Shown here: one piece after another, positions 46,947 to 56,209 of the stretch
Layout: the number at the start of each line of letters is the position of its first letter
Numbering within the stretch: the first letter of the stretch is position 1
Translations under genes and position numbers: made by a program
NCBI RefSeq assembly: GCF_030674635.1
Contig: NZ_CP089978.1
Coordinates: 1,426,001 to 1,490,000, forward strand
Direction of reading: 5' to 3'
Origin: Moraxella sp. ZY210820
GTDB taxonomy: Bacteria; Pseudomonadota; Gammaproteobacteria; Pseudomonadales; Moraxellaceae
Length of the DNA stretch: 64,000 nt
Notes under the pieces: model-generated
What the model was told of the DNA's origin: nothing
The model's database searches: none
Seen by the model: the letters and a program-made list of their open reading frames with translations, nothing else

Positions 46947-48419
46947 ATGAAATTACATCAATTAGCCCTTGCTGTTGCAATTACAACATTACCAACAATG
47001 AGCGTTTTTGCAGCTGCTTTAGACCGTTCTGGTCAGCCAATGAATGCTTTTTTCCAAGAAGGAAACTATTTTGAAGCAGGTCTTTCTGTATTAGACCCAA
47101 CTGTATCTGGTAAAGAAGCTGGTAAAACACCCACTTCTCGTAATGTTCCAGATATGGGGGAAAGCTATATCTTCCCAACTGCAGCACTTAAATTACAGCC
47201 ACATGAAAAATTTTCTATAGGTTTATTATATGACCAACCATTTGGTGCTGAAGCTGAGTATTCTGGCAACAATGCCTTTGTAGCAAATTCTGCAACAGAT
47301 ACAACTAATTCATTAACCAACTTAATTAAACCTGTTGTAACTCGTGCTGTAACAACAGCAGTTGCAGGACAACAAGGTCTTACTAACCCAACATCAGCAC
47401 AGTTACAAGCAATTGCTGAAAATCCTGCTGTACAAAGCCAAATTAATACTAGAACAAATGCTCAAGTTACTGCTCTTACATCTAACTTTGGTAACTTCTT
47501 AGGGGCTGATGGTGAAGCAACCAATGTATCAGTACATACTCAAAGTTTATCTTTAGTTGCTGGTTATCAACCAACTAAAAACTTTAATATCTATGCAGGT
47601 CCAGTCTATCAAACTGTAAAAGGCGATGTTCATTTGCGTGGAACTGCTTATAGCTTATTTAATGGTTATGATTTTAATGCACCTGAAACAGGTGGTGTAG
47701 GCTGGTTAGCAGGTTTTGCTTATTCTAAACCTGAAATTGCTTTACGTGCAGCAGTAACTTATCGTTCTGAAATTGACCATGATATTTCTGGTACTGAATC
47801 AATTCCAGCATTAAATGTTGTTTCACACCCAGCATTAGGAGGTTTATTAACACAACTTAATTCTTCTACTGCTAATATGCAGGCTATTGCAGCAAGTGAA
47901 AATAAAACTAAAATTACTTTACCACAATCAGTAAATTTAGATTTACAAAGTGGTATTGCACCTGATACTTTAGCATTTGTGAATGTGCGTTGGGTGGATT
48001 GGTCAAAATTTGCTATTCAACCACATAAGTTTGGCTTATTATCAAAAGAAATCGGTGCATTAGCTCAACGACCTAATGGTTTTAATTTAATCCAATATTC
48101 TAAAGACCAAATTTCAGCAACTGCAGGTGTTGGTCGCAAGTTTAATGACCAATGGACTGGTAGCGTTGCAGTAGGTTGGGATAGTGGTACAAGCGATCTT
48201 GTAAGTATTCTAGGTCCTACCAAAGGTTATTGGAATTTAGGTTTAGGTGTACAATATAGTCCACAGAAAAATTATTTTATTGCAGGCGGTGTCAAACACT
48301 TTTGGTTAGGTGATGCAAAAGCCCAAACTGGTGCACAAGCAGGTGGGAACGATTACTCATCAGAATTTAAAGACAACAAAGCTTGGGCTTATGGCTTAAA
48401 AATCGGCTATAAATTCTAA
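46947..48419 (+). CDS. OmpP1/FadL family outer-membrane transport protein
   Basis: A 490-aa outer-membrane beta-barrel of the FadL family, which lets long-chain fatty acids or other hydrophobic compounds cross. A signal peptide (LHQLALAVAITTLPTMSVFA, cleavage before AALDRSG) leads into ALDRSGQPMNAFFQEGNYFE and LKLQPHEKFSIGLLYDQPFG, a common FadL region. A long insert at about 90-180 is rich in T, A, N and V and is probably an extracellular loop. The barrel ends ...WAYGLKIGYKF with a terminal phenylalanine. AAGGA is eight bases before the ATG at 46947; the TTG at 46941 is too close to it. A terminator follows. Confidence 0.93.
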   Translation: MKLHQLALAVAITTLPTMSVFAAALDRSGQPMNAFFQEGNYFEAGLSVLDPTVSGKEAGKTPTSRNVPDMGESYIFPTAALKLQPHEKFSIGLLYDQPFGAEAEYSGNNAFVANSATDTTNSLTNLIKPVVTRAVTTAVAGQQGLTNPTSAQLQAIAENPAVQSQINTRTNAQVTALTSNFGNFLGADGEATNVSVHTQSLSLVAGYQPTKNFNIYAGPVYQTVKGDVHLRGTAYSLFNGYDFNAPETGGVGWLAGFAYSKPEIALRAAVTYRSEIDHDISGTESIPALNVVSHPALGGLLTQLNSSTANMQAIAASENKTKITLPQSVNLDLQSGIAPDTLAFVNVRWVDWSKFAIQPHKFGLLSKEIGALAQRPNGFNLIQYSKDQISATAGVGRKFNDQWTGSVAVGWDSGTSDLVSILGPTKGYWNLGLGVQYSPQKNYFIAGGVKHFWLGDAKAQTGAQAGGNDYSSEFKDNKAWAYGLKIGYKF

Positions 48420-48445
48420 GCTTAATATAAAACTTTAAATTCCAT

Positions 48446-48481
48446 AAATAGGCAATTTAATTTTAAATTGCCTATTTTATT
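48446..48481 (+). terminator. Rho-independent terminator of the FadL-like gene
   Basis: AAATAGGCAATT pairs with AATTGCCTATTT, followed by a T-rich tail, 26 bp after the stop. The 250 bp from here to 48731 contain no credible coding region; they are AT-rich and should hold the promoter of the next gene. Confidence 0.85.
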
Positions 48482-48731
48482 ATCAAGCTGAAATTTCATC
48501 GTAAAAATGTGATAGATTTGACTTTATTCACACAATTTACAACGTTTGCTTACATATCATTTTTGCTTTCTTTACAATTTTATTTTAAGATAAGCATATA
48601 TGCCCAATGGTTATTTTTAACTTAGGCAAACCTATTCATTATTTTGAATGATACTTATATGTATCCTACTTAAACGTTATTTTTGAATGAATTTTAAGTG
48701 GCTTATCACTCAGTTTAAGGAATTATCATCT

Positions 48732-49097
48732 ATGCGTTTTTTTACTTCTATAACCGCTTTTATGCTCAGTTGTGCTATGATAACAACTGTTCAAGCCGAT
48801 GAACAAGTTTTGGATTTTGATACTCAACACGCTATGCCAGCAGAACTAGCAACAGTTGCCGTATTGGGCGAATTATGTCCAACACTGATTGAAACAGATG
48901 ATGCATTTACTAATGGTTATCATAAAGTAATTAAAGAATTATTACCTAATGCTAAAAATCCTGTTGCAGAATTTAAACTATTAACTGAATCACCAGAGTA
49001 TAAGGATATTATGGCAACTGAACGTGCATTTGCTCTACAAGCAGGCGATGCAGAAAATCAAGAAATTTGTATTGCAATTCAAGAATATGGACGTTAA
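48732..49097 (+). CDS. Small periplasmic protein of unknown function
   Basis: A 121-aa secreted protein. The signal peptide MRFFTSITAFMLSCAMITTV ends QADEQ with a likely cut after VQA. The mature part is acidic and helical and contains two cysteines (GELCPTLIE, NQEICIAIQ) that may form a disulfide. It resembles small Moraxellaceae proteins sometimes labelled MCR_0457 family, but this is recalled, not checked. The frame extends to 48687; the ATG at 48732 has AAGGA ten bases upstream and starts a proper signal peptide. A strong terminator follows. Confidence 0.75.
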   Translation: MRFFTSITAFMLSCAMITTVQADEQVLDFDTQHAMPAELATVAVLGELCPTLIETDDAFTNGYHKVIKELLPNAKNPVAEFKLLTESPEYKDIMATERAFALQAGDAENQEICIAIQEYGR

Positions 49098-49109
49098 GCC
49101 CTTCACATG

Positions 49110-49139
49110 ATAGCAGTGCTATACTCACTGCTATTTTTT
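49110..49139 (+). terminator. Rho-independent terminator
   Basis: ATAGCAGTG pairs with CACTGCTAT over a seven-base loop, followed by a run of T to 49139. Confidence 0.92.
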
Positions 49140-49281
49140 GTTTTAATACCATAATCATTTGATGTCTATTTATCCATCTTTATTTTTATCTACATAAAAG
49201 AGCTACAGTCTAAGCTATTTTTTTGATATGATAGTAAACTGAAAAATATCAGCTTCCCGTTTTTATTTAGAGTATCGTTTC

Positions 49282-50721
49282 ATGTCTGACACATCACCGA
49301 ATAGCACTAAAAATCAACATAATAACAATGATTTAGATGATGTTACATCAAATACTTTACGCAACCTACGCAACCCCCCACATAACTTAGCGATGGAACA
49401 AGGAATTTTGGTCGCATTAATGACTGTTGCAGACTCATTTTCTAAAGTAAGTGATATTTTACGTGAAGATGATTTTTACGCATCACGTCATAAATATATT
49501 TTCCGAGCCATTCAAACCCTAGATAATGAAAATGAACCTTATGATTCTCTCTTGGTTCATAACTGGTTATTAAAACAAAATTTATTACAAGCAGCTGGTG
49601 GCGAAGAATATTTAATCCAACTGATGAGTGAAGCACCAAGTAGCTTTTATCATTTGGAAGCCTATGCAGAAAAAATTAAAGATTTTTCCACTTTACGCAA
49701 CATGATTCGTGTCAGCTCAGATATTTTACAAACTGCTTATGAAACACAAGGTCGTGAAGTTAGTGAAATTTTAGACTTAGCAGAAACACAATTATTTTCT
49801 ATCGCTGAACAATACAGTAACCGTCAAAATAGTCAAGGTCCTCAACCAATTTCGGCTGTTGCTGCTGCTATGCTTGACCGTTTAGATGAATTATCACGTT
49901 TAGAAGGTGATATTACTGGTTATTCAACTGGATTTATCGAACTTGATAATTATACATCTGGTATGCAAGCAGGCGATTTAATTATTGTGGCCGCACGTCC
50001 ATCGATGGGGAAAACGACATTTGCCATGAATCTTGTGGAAAGCGTATTATTTACCAAAGATTTACCTGCATTAGTATTTTCAATGGAAATGCCCGCTGAC
50101 TCAATTTTAATGCGTATGGTTTCAGCTTATGGCAAAATTCATCAAGGACATTTACGTTCAGGCAAAATGAATAGCGATGAGTGGTCTCGTGTAACAGGCA
50201 CAGTCTTACAACTACAAGAGAAAAAATTATTCATCGATGACTCATCAGCCTTATCACCAACCGATGTACGTTCTCGTGCTAGACGTATCGCCAAAGAACA
50301 TGGGCAAATTGGCGTGATTATGGTCGATTATTTACAATTAATGAAAGTACCGGGTATGGGCGATAACCGTGTAGGCGAAATCTCAGAAATTTCACGTAGT
50401 TTAAAAGCCTTAGCTAAAGAAATGAAATGTCCAGTCATTGCCTTATCTCAGCTTAACCGTGCATTAGAAAACCGTCCAAATAAACGCCCTGTTATGTCAG
50501 ATTTACGTGAATCAGGTGCAATTGAACAAGATGCCGATGTGATTATGTTTATCTATCGTGATGAACGTTATAATCCTGATTCAAAAGATGCAGGCACAGC
50601 AGAAATCATCATTGGTAAACAACGTAATGGCCCAATTGGTACAGTACGTCTTGCCTTTGAAGGGGTTTATACTCGTTTTAGTAATTTATCGCCAGAATAT
50701 TATCAACAAGATGAAGAATAA
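49282..50721 (+). CDS. dnaB: Replicative DNA helicase DnaB
   Basis: DnaB is the hexameric 5'-3' helicase at the replication fork. The 479-aa protein has an extended polar start (about 30 residues rich in N, S and T), the primase-binding N-terminal domain (PHNLAMEQGILVALM onward), and a RecA-like domain with Walker A ARPSMGKTTF (about 238-247), GVIMVDYLQLM as Walker B, and QLNRALENRPNKRPVMSDLRESG. No intein is present. alr follows 12 bp later, the dnaB-alr order common in gammaproteobacteria. Confidence 0.97.
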   Translation: MSDTSPNSTKNQHNNNDLDDVTSNTLRNLRNPPHNLAMEQGILVALMTVADSFSKVSDILREDDFYASRHKYIFRAIQTLDNENEPYDSLLVHNWLLKQNLLQAAGGEEYLIQLMSEAPSSFYHLEAYAEKIKDFSTLRNMIRVSSDILQTAYETQGREVSEILDLAETQLFSIAEQYSNRQNSQGPQPISAVAAAMLDRLDELSRLEGDITGYSTGFIELDNYTSGMQAGDLIIVAARPSMGKTTFAMNLVESVLFTKDLPALVFSMEMPADSILMRMVSAYGKIHQGHLRSGKMNSDEWSRVTGTVLQLQEKKLFIDDSSALSPTDVRSRARRIAKEHGQIGVIMVDYLQLMKVPGMGDNRVGEISEISRSLKALAKEMKCPVIALSQLNRALENRPNKRPVMSDLRESGAIEQDADVIMFIYRDERYNPDSKDAGTAEIIIGKQRNGPIGTVRLAFEGVYTRFSNLSPEYYQQDEE

Positions 50722-50733
50722 TTTAGGGAAAAT

Positions 50734-51819
50734 ATGCGTAACACTCAAATTCATATCGACCAACAAGCGTTACAACATAATTTACAACGTGTTCGTCAGC
50801 TTGCACCACACGCAAAAGTGGTGAGTATGGTAAAAGCCAATGCCTATGGGCATGGTATTGCACAATGTTTACCTTCATTAGCAAGTAGTGATGCATTTGG
50901 TGTAGCCTGTTTACAAGAAGCCTTAGAAATCCGTGCTTTAGGCTATCAACAAGATATTACGCTAATTGAAGGTATTTTTCATGAACAAGAAATGGAGCAA
51001 GTTTTAGCCCATCGTTTAGAATGTGTCGTTCATCATCAACAGCAAGTTGATTGGTTATTAAATCATCAACAAGCCTATATCGCACAACATCTAAAGGTTT
51101 GGATTAAACTCAATAGTGGTATGAACCGTCTAGGTTTCCCATTGAATGATATTATTCCTGTGATACAACAATTATTAGCACAAGGTTTTCAATGCGTCAT
51201 TACTATGCACTTTGCCAATGCTGATGAACCAACTCATAGTTTAAATCATCAACAAATTCAACAGTTTAAACAATTACAACAACAATTTCCCCAAGCTCAA
51301 TTTTCTTGTTGCAATTCAGCCGCTATTTTTAACTGGTCTGATTTACATTTGGATTATGTTCGCCCCGGCATTATGCTCTATGGAGCATCACCTTTTGCAG
51401 ATTGCTCAAGTGCAAACTTAAATTTAAAGCCCGTCATGACTTTTTCTACAGAAATTATTGCCTTACATCAATTAGATATAGGGGAAAGTGTAGGCTATGG
51501 CTCAAGTATCACAACACAACGTACAACTACTTTAGCAATTATTGCTGTAGGTTATGGTGATGGCTATCCACGCACGTATCAGCAACAAAATTATGTAAGT
51601 ATTGCAGGACAACTTGCTCCTTTATTTGGACGTGTGAGTATGGATATGGCTATGGTTGATGTAACAGATTTAATCACACAAGGGATTGATATTCAAATAG
51701 GAACACCTGTAGAGCTATGGGGCAAACATCGTTTAATAGATGATGTAGCTCAATGTCATGCCAGTATAGGCTATGAATTATTATGTAAAATTACACAACG
51801 CCCGTTACGAACGATTTGA
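50734..51819 (+). CDS. alr: Alanine racemase
   Basis: Alr makes D-alanine for peptidoglycan using PLP. The 361-aa protein has the PLP lysine K34 in VVSMVKANAYGHG, the fold-III barrel residues WIKLNSGMNRLGF, DYVRPGIMLYG, and the second catalytic base region SVGYGSSI and VGYGDGYPR. AGGGA precedes the ATG. It is co-transcribed with dnaB and convergent with cysQ, the stops only 5 bp apart. Confidence 0.96.
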   Translation: MRNTQIHIDQQALQHNLQRVRQLAPHAKVVSMVKANAYGHGIAQCLPSLASSDAFGVACLQEALEIRALGYQQDITLIEGIFHEQEMEQVLAHRLECVVHHQQQVDWLLNHQQAYIAQHLKVWIKLNSGMNRLGFPLNDIIPVIQQLLAQGFQCVITMHFANADEPTHSLNHQQIQQFKQLQQQFPQAQFSCCNSAAIFNWSDLHLDYVRPGIMLYGASPFADCSSANLNLKPVMTFSTEIIALHQLDIGESVGYGSSITTQRTTTLAIIAVGYGDGYPRTYQQQNYVSIAGQLAPLFGRVSMDMAMVDVTDLITQGIDIQIGTPVELWGKHRLIDDVAQCHASIGYELLCKITQRPLRTI

Positions 51820-51823
51820 CAAT

Positions 51824-52699
51824 TTATTCTGCTAGATTTGATGAATGAACTGCTTGCCACGTTTCAAAGGCAAGCTCAAATAATTCACTATCTGTAACAG
51901 CAATAAATCCACCATTGAGTAGTTGTGGACGTTGATTATAGGTAAAAGGCTTTTGATTTAATGCTAATAATCCGCCACCAATTTGTTCTAATAATCCCTG
52001 CCCTGCACTCGTATCCCATTCAGATGTAGGATGAAAACGTGGATATAAATCAATTTTCCCTTCCAACATCATACAAAATTTATAAGCACTTCCTGCTGCA
52101 ATAAAACGAATAGGAATTTTTTGCTGTAAATAATCCATAAATTTAGGATATAACGCACTATGACTATGATGACTTGTAGCAATATATAATGTATCACGCT
52201 TCCCACGATGCTGTGGCGTATATTGTTGCCATTCATTATCTACAATATGATATTTATATGGTAAATGCTGCGTATCTGCCAAATAAATCACTTGCTCACA
52301 TGGTACAGCAATCGCTGAAAAAATTGTTTTTCCTTGCTCAATTAAACTTAAATTAATGGTAAATTGATCACGGCGATGTAAAAACTCTTTAGTACCATCT
52401 AAAGGGTCAAGTAGCCAACATAAAGACCATGTATGACGTTGTGTGTAATCACTTTCTTCAGATAAAATCGGAATATTTGGTGTAAGCTGTTGTAATTGCT
52501 GTATTAAATATTGATTAACTCGTAAATCAGCTTGAGTTACAGGAGAGTTATCATTCTTTTCTAAAATTTTAAATTCATCGCCATTACAATAATACTGATA
52601 TTCTACTAACAATAAATGACTCGCTTGAGTTAAAATAGGTACTAATGCCATAAACCACGAATGCTGTGGAGGCTGAGTCATTGTAAATAAATTATTCAT
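51824..52699 (-). CDS. cysQ: 3'(2'),5'-bisphosphate nucleotidase CysQ
   Basis: A 291-aa inositol-monophosphatase-fold enzyme that removes the 3'-phosphate of PAP (and PAPS), by-products of sulfate assimilation. Metal-binding motifs: PILSEES for the first, LLDPLDGTKEFLHRRDQFTINLSL for the second, and the terminal SEWDTSAGQGLLEQIGG. The Y-K-F region GSAYKFCMMLEGKIDLYPR is typical. AGG lies eight bases before the ATG at 52699. It is divergent from yrfG with about 26 bp between start codons. Confidence 0.93.
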   Translation of the reverse strand: MNNLFTMTQPPQHSWFMALVPILTQASHLLLVEYQYYCNGDEFKILEKNDNSPVTQADLRVNQYLIQQLQQLTPNIPILSEESDYTQRHTWSLCWLLDPLDGTKEFLHRRDQFTINLSLIEQGKTIFSAIAVPCEQVIYLADTQHLPYKYHIVDNEWQQYTPQHRGKRDTLYIATSHHSHSALYPKFMDYLQQKIPIRFIAAGSAYKFCMMLEGKIDLYPRFHPTSEWDTSAGQGLLEQIGGGLLALNQKPFTYNQRPQLLNGGFIAVTDSELFELAFETWQAVHSSNLAE

Positions 52700-52725
52700 T
52701 GTTAGAACCTATTGAGAATAGCGAA

Positions 52726-53397
52726 ATGAAACCCACGATTTTGTTTGATATGGACGGCACTTTGCTCGATTTAGCTTTTGATGACTTTATCTGGCATCAA
52801 CAATTACCACAAGCTTATGCCACTCTACATGATTGTAGTATACAACATAGTTTAGAAAAACTTAACCTTTTTTATCAGCAAGATCAACATAGTTTAGCAT
52901 GGTATTCCTTAAATTTATGGCAACAACGTACAGGCGTTGATCTTTTACAGCTTCATCGCCAATATCAACATAAAATCGCTACACGTCCACATTGTTTTGA
53001 ATTATTAAATTATTTAAAACAGCATGGTTATGAATGTTGGATTTTAACCAATGCTGACCAAGCTAATTTAGCTTTTAAACGTGAAACTTTACCACATTTT
53101 GCTTCATATTTTAAATATATGATTAGCAGTGAGCAAATCGGTTACGCTAAAGAACAAATTGAATTTTGGCAACAATTACAAGCTATGACTGCATTTAACC
53201 CGCAATCTGCTATCATGATTGATGATAATTTAAAAGTATTAGAAACAGCACAACAATTTGGTATTGCTTATCAATTTACTATTTTGCAACCATCATCAAC
53301 TAATCCTGCACGTTTAGCACAAGATTTGCCTTACCCTGCACTTGATGATTTATTAGACTTAATTCCACATTTACAACAAATCGAGCTACAATCATGA
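52726..53397 (+). CDS. yrfG: HAD-family nucleotidase YrfG
   Basis: A 223-aa HAD phosphatase. Motif I is ILFDMDGTLLD (nucleophile D8, D10), motif II is ILTNAD, and motif IV lies in AIMIDDNLKVLETA. It matches YrfG, a purine mononucleotide (GMP/IMP) 5'-nucleotidase, and the yrfG-hslR order seen in E. coli supports this. The frame extends to a TTG at 52699, but the ATG at 52726, with GAGAA upstream, gives the normal N-terminus. hslR overlaps its end by 4 bp. Confidence 0.9.
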   Translation: MKPTILFDMDGTLLDLAFDDFIWHQQLPQAYATLHDCSIQHSLEKLNLFYQQDQHSLAWYSLNLWQQRTGVDLLQLHRQYQHKIATRPHCFELLNYLKQHGYECWILTNADQANLAFKRETLPHFASYFKYMISSEQIGYAKEQIEFWQQLQAMTAFNPQSAIMIDDNLKVLETAQQFGIAYQFTILQPSSTNPARLAQDLPYPALDDLLDLIPHLQQIELQS

Positions 53398-53921
53398 GTA
53401 AACGTCAAAATAAAAACAAAAACAACAAAAATAGCCTAAACACCAACACACCAACATCAGGTATTCGCATAGATAAATGGTTATGGGCAGCACGTTTTTT
53501 TAAAACACGCTCGATTGCCAAAAATGCAATTGAAGGTGGTAAAGTACATTTAAATGGCGAACGAGTGAAAGTTTCTCGTGAAGTACAAATTGGTATGCTA
53601 TTAACCATTCAACAAGGCATTGAGAAAAAAACTGTTTTAGTTAAAGGCTTATCAGATGTGCGTGGCTCTGCACCTATTGCACAACAACTTTATGAAGAAA
53701 CAGCAGAAAGTATAGAAAGACGAATTCAACAAGCCGAACAGCGTAAACTTAATAGTATGATGTTTATGTCCCATCGTCCCAATAAAAAAGACCGCCGTGA
53801 TATTGATAAATTTCATCAACAATATGATTTTGCTGATGATTTCTCTGATGACATGTTTGAGAGAGAATACGATGAATGGGTAGATGATAATTTTGAAGAT
53901 TGGGAAGATGATGAAGAATAA
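53394..53921 (+). CDS. hslR: Ribosome-associated heat shock protein Hsp15
   Basis: Hsp15 binds free 50S subunits carrying nascent chains and helps recycle them. The S4 RNA-binding domain is at about 23-85 (GIRIDKWLWAARFFKTRSIA and GKVHLNGERVKVSR). The 175-aa protein has an N-terminal lysine/asparagine-rich tail and an unusually acidic C-terminal extension (about 140-175, mostly D, E and W) that E. coli Hsp15 lacks or has in shorter form. It overlaps yrfG by 4 bp (ATGA) and converges with the antitoxin-like gene, with only 2 bp between the ends. Confidence 0.92.
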   Translation: MSKRQNKNKNNKNSLNTNTPTSGIRIDKWLWAARFFKTRSIAKNAIEGGKVHLNGERVKVSREVQIGMLLTIQQGIEKKTVLVKGLSDVRGSAPIAQQLYEETAESIERRIQQAEQRKLNSMMFMSHRPNKKDRRDIDKFHQQYDFADDFSDDMFEREYDEWVDDNFEDWEDDEE

Positions 53922-53923
53922 CC

Positions 53924-54205
53924 TTAAGTTTTTAAATTTATGGCTTTAGTTAAAGAGTTTTTCAAGTAACCCATCATATCATCATGTTCAATTAAATCGG
54001 CATGACCATTTTTTACAGCCAAATAACGTTGCTCTAAAATTTGTTGTTGCTCACTATTGATTGACAATTCATTTTCAAGATGATTTTGTAAAAAATCTAC
54101 CCATAATCTCTCAGTCATTTCATCAAAAGAGATTTGATATTTTGCAGTATAAGCAAACATTTGGCTCGCTAATTCATCATTCACAGTTAAAATAATTTGG
54201 CTCAT
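53924..54205 (-). CDS. Antitoxin-like small protein, no adjacent toxin
   Basis: A 93-aa acidic protein. Its start MSQIILTVNDELASQMFAYT resembles a beta strand plus helices of the ribbon-helix-helix kind, and the later segment EQRYLAVKNGHADLIEHDDM resembles the C-terminal toxin-binding part of RelB/ParD-type antitoxins. The resemblance is weak and I do not assign a family. The TTG at 54220 also opens the frame, but the ATG at 54205 has AGGTAG five bases upstream. No toxin gene is next to it; upstream is a secreted unknown, downstream is hslR on the other strand. It could be a solitary regulator or a remnant. Confidence 0.55.
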   Translation of the reverse strand: MSQIILTVNDELASQMFAYTAKYQISFDEMTERLWVDFLQNHLENELSINSEQQQILEQRYLAVKNGHADLIEHDDMMGYLKNSLTKAINLKT

Positions 54206-54226
54206 TTCACTACCTATCAATTTTAC

Positions 54227-54817
54227 TCACTTGATAATATCACATTTTTGGAAAATATAATCCAAATACTGCTCTGACATTTGTTTTCCAAAATAACTAG
54301 CTTTATTGTATTGTTCTTGTGATGTGGTCGCCTTATTTAAATCAATGTTTTCCAGCACCATCAATTCATATAATGCAATTACATTTTCTGCATTCTCGTA
54401 CATTTCTAGTTGTTCTGCATAGTAAGCTGTATTATGACTAGTCATTCTATTTCTGCTTAAAACAATATTTCTGAGCAACTCAATCAATTTTTTATCATTT
54501 AAAGCCTTTTGATATACCCGAATTTCAGATTTTGTTTTACCTTGCATAAAATCAGCAATTTTGGGCAATAAAAACTGAGCATAAGTCGCATCATTACTAT
54601 GACTTGACAAACATTCAAATCTTTGTTTTGTAGCAATCGGAATATTTTTCTTATCTAATCTTTGATATTCAGTATTTAAAATTTGATTAGAAATTGTACC
54701 CGATGCATAAATATAAGCAACTTTTTCAGCAATTTGCTGATTTTGTTCATTATTGGCAAATACTGATTGACAAGTAATTATAGCCATAAAAATAGCAATT
54801 ATTTTGCTTTTGAACAT
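54227..54817 (-). CDS. Secreted protein of unknown function
   Basis: A 196-aa protein not recognised. The signal peptide KSKIIAIFMAIITCQSVFA is followed by a likely cut before NNEQ. The mature part is helical and charged with a terminal cysteine region (IFQKCDIIK) and another near RFECLSS, which may pair. The ATG at 54817 has AAGG about nine bases upstream; the frame itself opens with a TTG at 54826. It lies in the gap after carA, where carB is often found in other bacteria, and is followed by the antitoxin-like gene 21 bp later. The pair could be a later insertion. Confidence 0.7.
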   Translation of the reverse strand: MFKSKIIAIFMAIITCQSVFANNEQNQQIAEKVAYIYASGTISNQILNTEYQRLDKKNIPIATKQRFECLSSHSNDATYAQFLLPKIADFMQGKTKSEIRVYQKALNDKKLIELLRNIVLSRNRMTSHNTAYYAEQLEMYENAENVIALYELMVLENIDLNKATTSQEQYNKASYFGKQMSEQYLDYIFQKCDIIK

Positions 54818-54859
54818 CTTAACCAACCTTAAACAAAATCAACAAATTAGCCCTTAAAA

Positions 54860-55999
54860 TCAAGATTTAAACTTCTCAATCTCCCTCACAAATCTATCAA
54901 AAAGCGGTGAACAATCGTGCGGACCAGGACTGGCTTCTGGGTGTCCTTGAAAACTAAACGCCACACGGTCGGTGCGTTCTATGCCTTGATTGGAGCCGTC
55001 AAACAGTGAGCGGTGGGTCGCTCGCAAAGTACTTGGCAAGGTGGACTCATCAACCGCAAAGCCGTGATTTTGGGAGGTTATCATCACTGTGCCATCGTCC
55101 AAGTTTTGTACAGGGTGGTTGGCACCGTGATGACCGTGATTCATTTTAATGGTTTTTGCCCCACTTGCCAGTGCCAATAATTGATGACCCAAACAAATGC
55201 CAAACACAGGAATTTTGGTCGTATCGCAAATAGTTTTAATGGCATCAATGGCATAATCACAGGCAGACGGATCGCCCGGTCCATTGGATAAGAAAATGCC
55301 GTCAGGATTTAGTGCCAAGACTTTTTCGGCAGGAGTTTCGGCAGGTACAACGGTTAATTTACACCCTCTATCGGCAAGCATACGCAAAATGTTGGTTTTA
55401 ACCCCATAATCATAAGCGACAACATTATATTTAAGCTCAAGCTGTTTAAAACCTTTGCCTAATTCCCAAGAACCTTCTGTCCATTCAAAACCATCTTTAT
55501 CACAACATTCTTTGGCTAAATCTAAACCATTTAAACCTTTAAAACTTTGAGCCAATTCAATCGCTTGTTTTTCTGTAATATTTTCACCCGCCAAGATTGC
55601 CCCATTTTGAGCTCCCTTTTCACGCAAAATACGAGTGAGTTTACGTGTATCAATATCAGCAATGGCAACGACATTGTGTTGTTTTAAATAATCGCTTAAT
55701 GATTGTTCAGCACGGAAATTGCTATGTAATAATGGTAAATCACGAATAATCAAACCATTTGCCCACACTTTATGAATACGTCCAGATTCGGTATCTTCAT
55801 TATTACAACCTGTGTTGCCAATGTGTGGATAAGTTAAAGTAACGATTTGTTCAGCATAACTTGGATCAGTTAAGATTTCTTGATAGCCTGTCATGGCTGT
55901 ATTGAAAACGACTTCTCCAGTCGTGTGTCCTGTTGCACCAATGGAAATACCACGAAAAATAGTACCATCGGCTAGGGCGAGTATAGCTGGAATGCTCAA
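54860..55999 (-). CDS. carA: Carbamoyl-phosphate synthase small subunit (TTG start)
   Basis: CarA hydrolyses glutamine and channels ammonia to CarB for carbamoyl phosphate, the precursor of arginine and pyrimidines. The reading frame extends upstream, but the family N-terminus ([16 protein letters not shown]) begins right after a TTG at 55999, preceded by AAGGAG at 6 bp. With that start the product is 379 aa and the catalytic cysteine in [10 protein letters not shown] is residue 269, the same number as in E. coli. The glutaminase His/Glu lie in [11 protein letters not shown]. Base composition is odd: 54901-55140 is about 53% GC and 55261-55380 about 50%, against about 35% in the 5' part. carB does not follow. 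Confidence 0.96.
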   Translation of the reverse strand: MSIPAILALADGTIFRGISIGATGHTTGEVVFNTAMTGYQEILTDPSYAEQIVTLTYPHIGNTGCNNEDTESGRIHKVWANGLIIRDLPLLHSNFRAEQSLSDYLKQHNVVAIADIDTRKLTRILREKGAQNGAILAGENITEKQAIELAQSFKGLNGLDLAKECCDKDGFEWTEGSWELGKGFKQLELKYNVVAYDYGVKTNILRMLADRGCKLTVVPAETPAEKVLALNPDGIFLSNGPGDPSACDYAIDAIKTICDTTKIPVFGICLGHQLLALASGAKTIKMNHGHHGANHPVQNLDDGTVMITSQNHGFAVDESTLPSTLRATHRSLFDGSNQGIERTDRVAFSFQGHPEASPGPHDCSPLFDRFVREIEKFKS

Positions 56000-56155
56000 G
56001 GCAAAACTCCTTAATTTTTTAAGCTGTAATGATGCATATATAATACAAATCAATGATTTTTAAACCGATTTGCATACAAGCCTGTTTAAACTTAAAAACA
56101 TATTATACATAACTTATCAGCTAAAGTCTATGAATAATTTGATGTTGTCGCAATA

Positions 56156-56181
56156 TAAAAATGGGTGTTATAACACACCCA
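56156..56181 (-). terminator. Rho-independent terminator of rlmKL
   Basis: On the minus strand TGGGTGT pairs with ACACCCA over a six-base loop and TTTTTA follows, 29 bp after the rlmKL stop. Confidence 0.8.
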
Positions 56182-56209
56182 AATTTATGATTTCTGATAG
56201 TCAAAAATA

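Noticed and set aside
53924..54817. A complete toxin-antitoxin pair
   Set aside because: The upstream gene encodes a protein with a clear signal peptide, which does not fit a cytoplasmic toxin.
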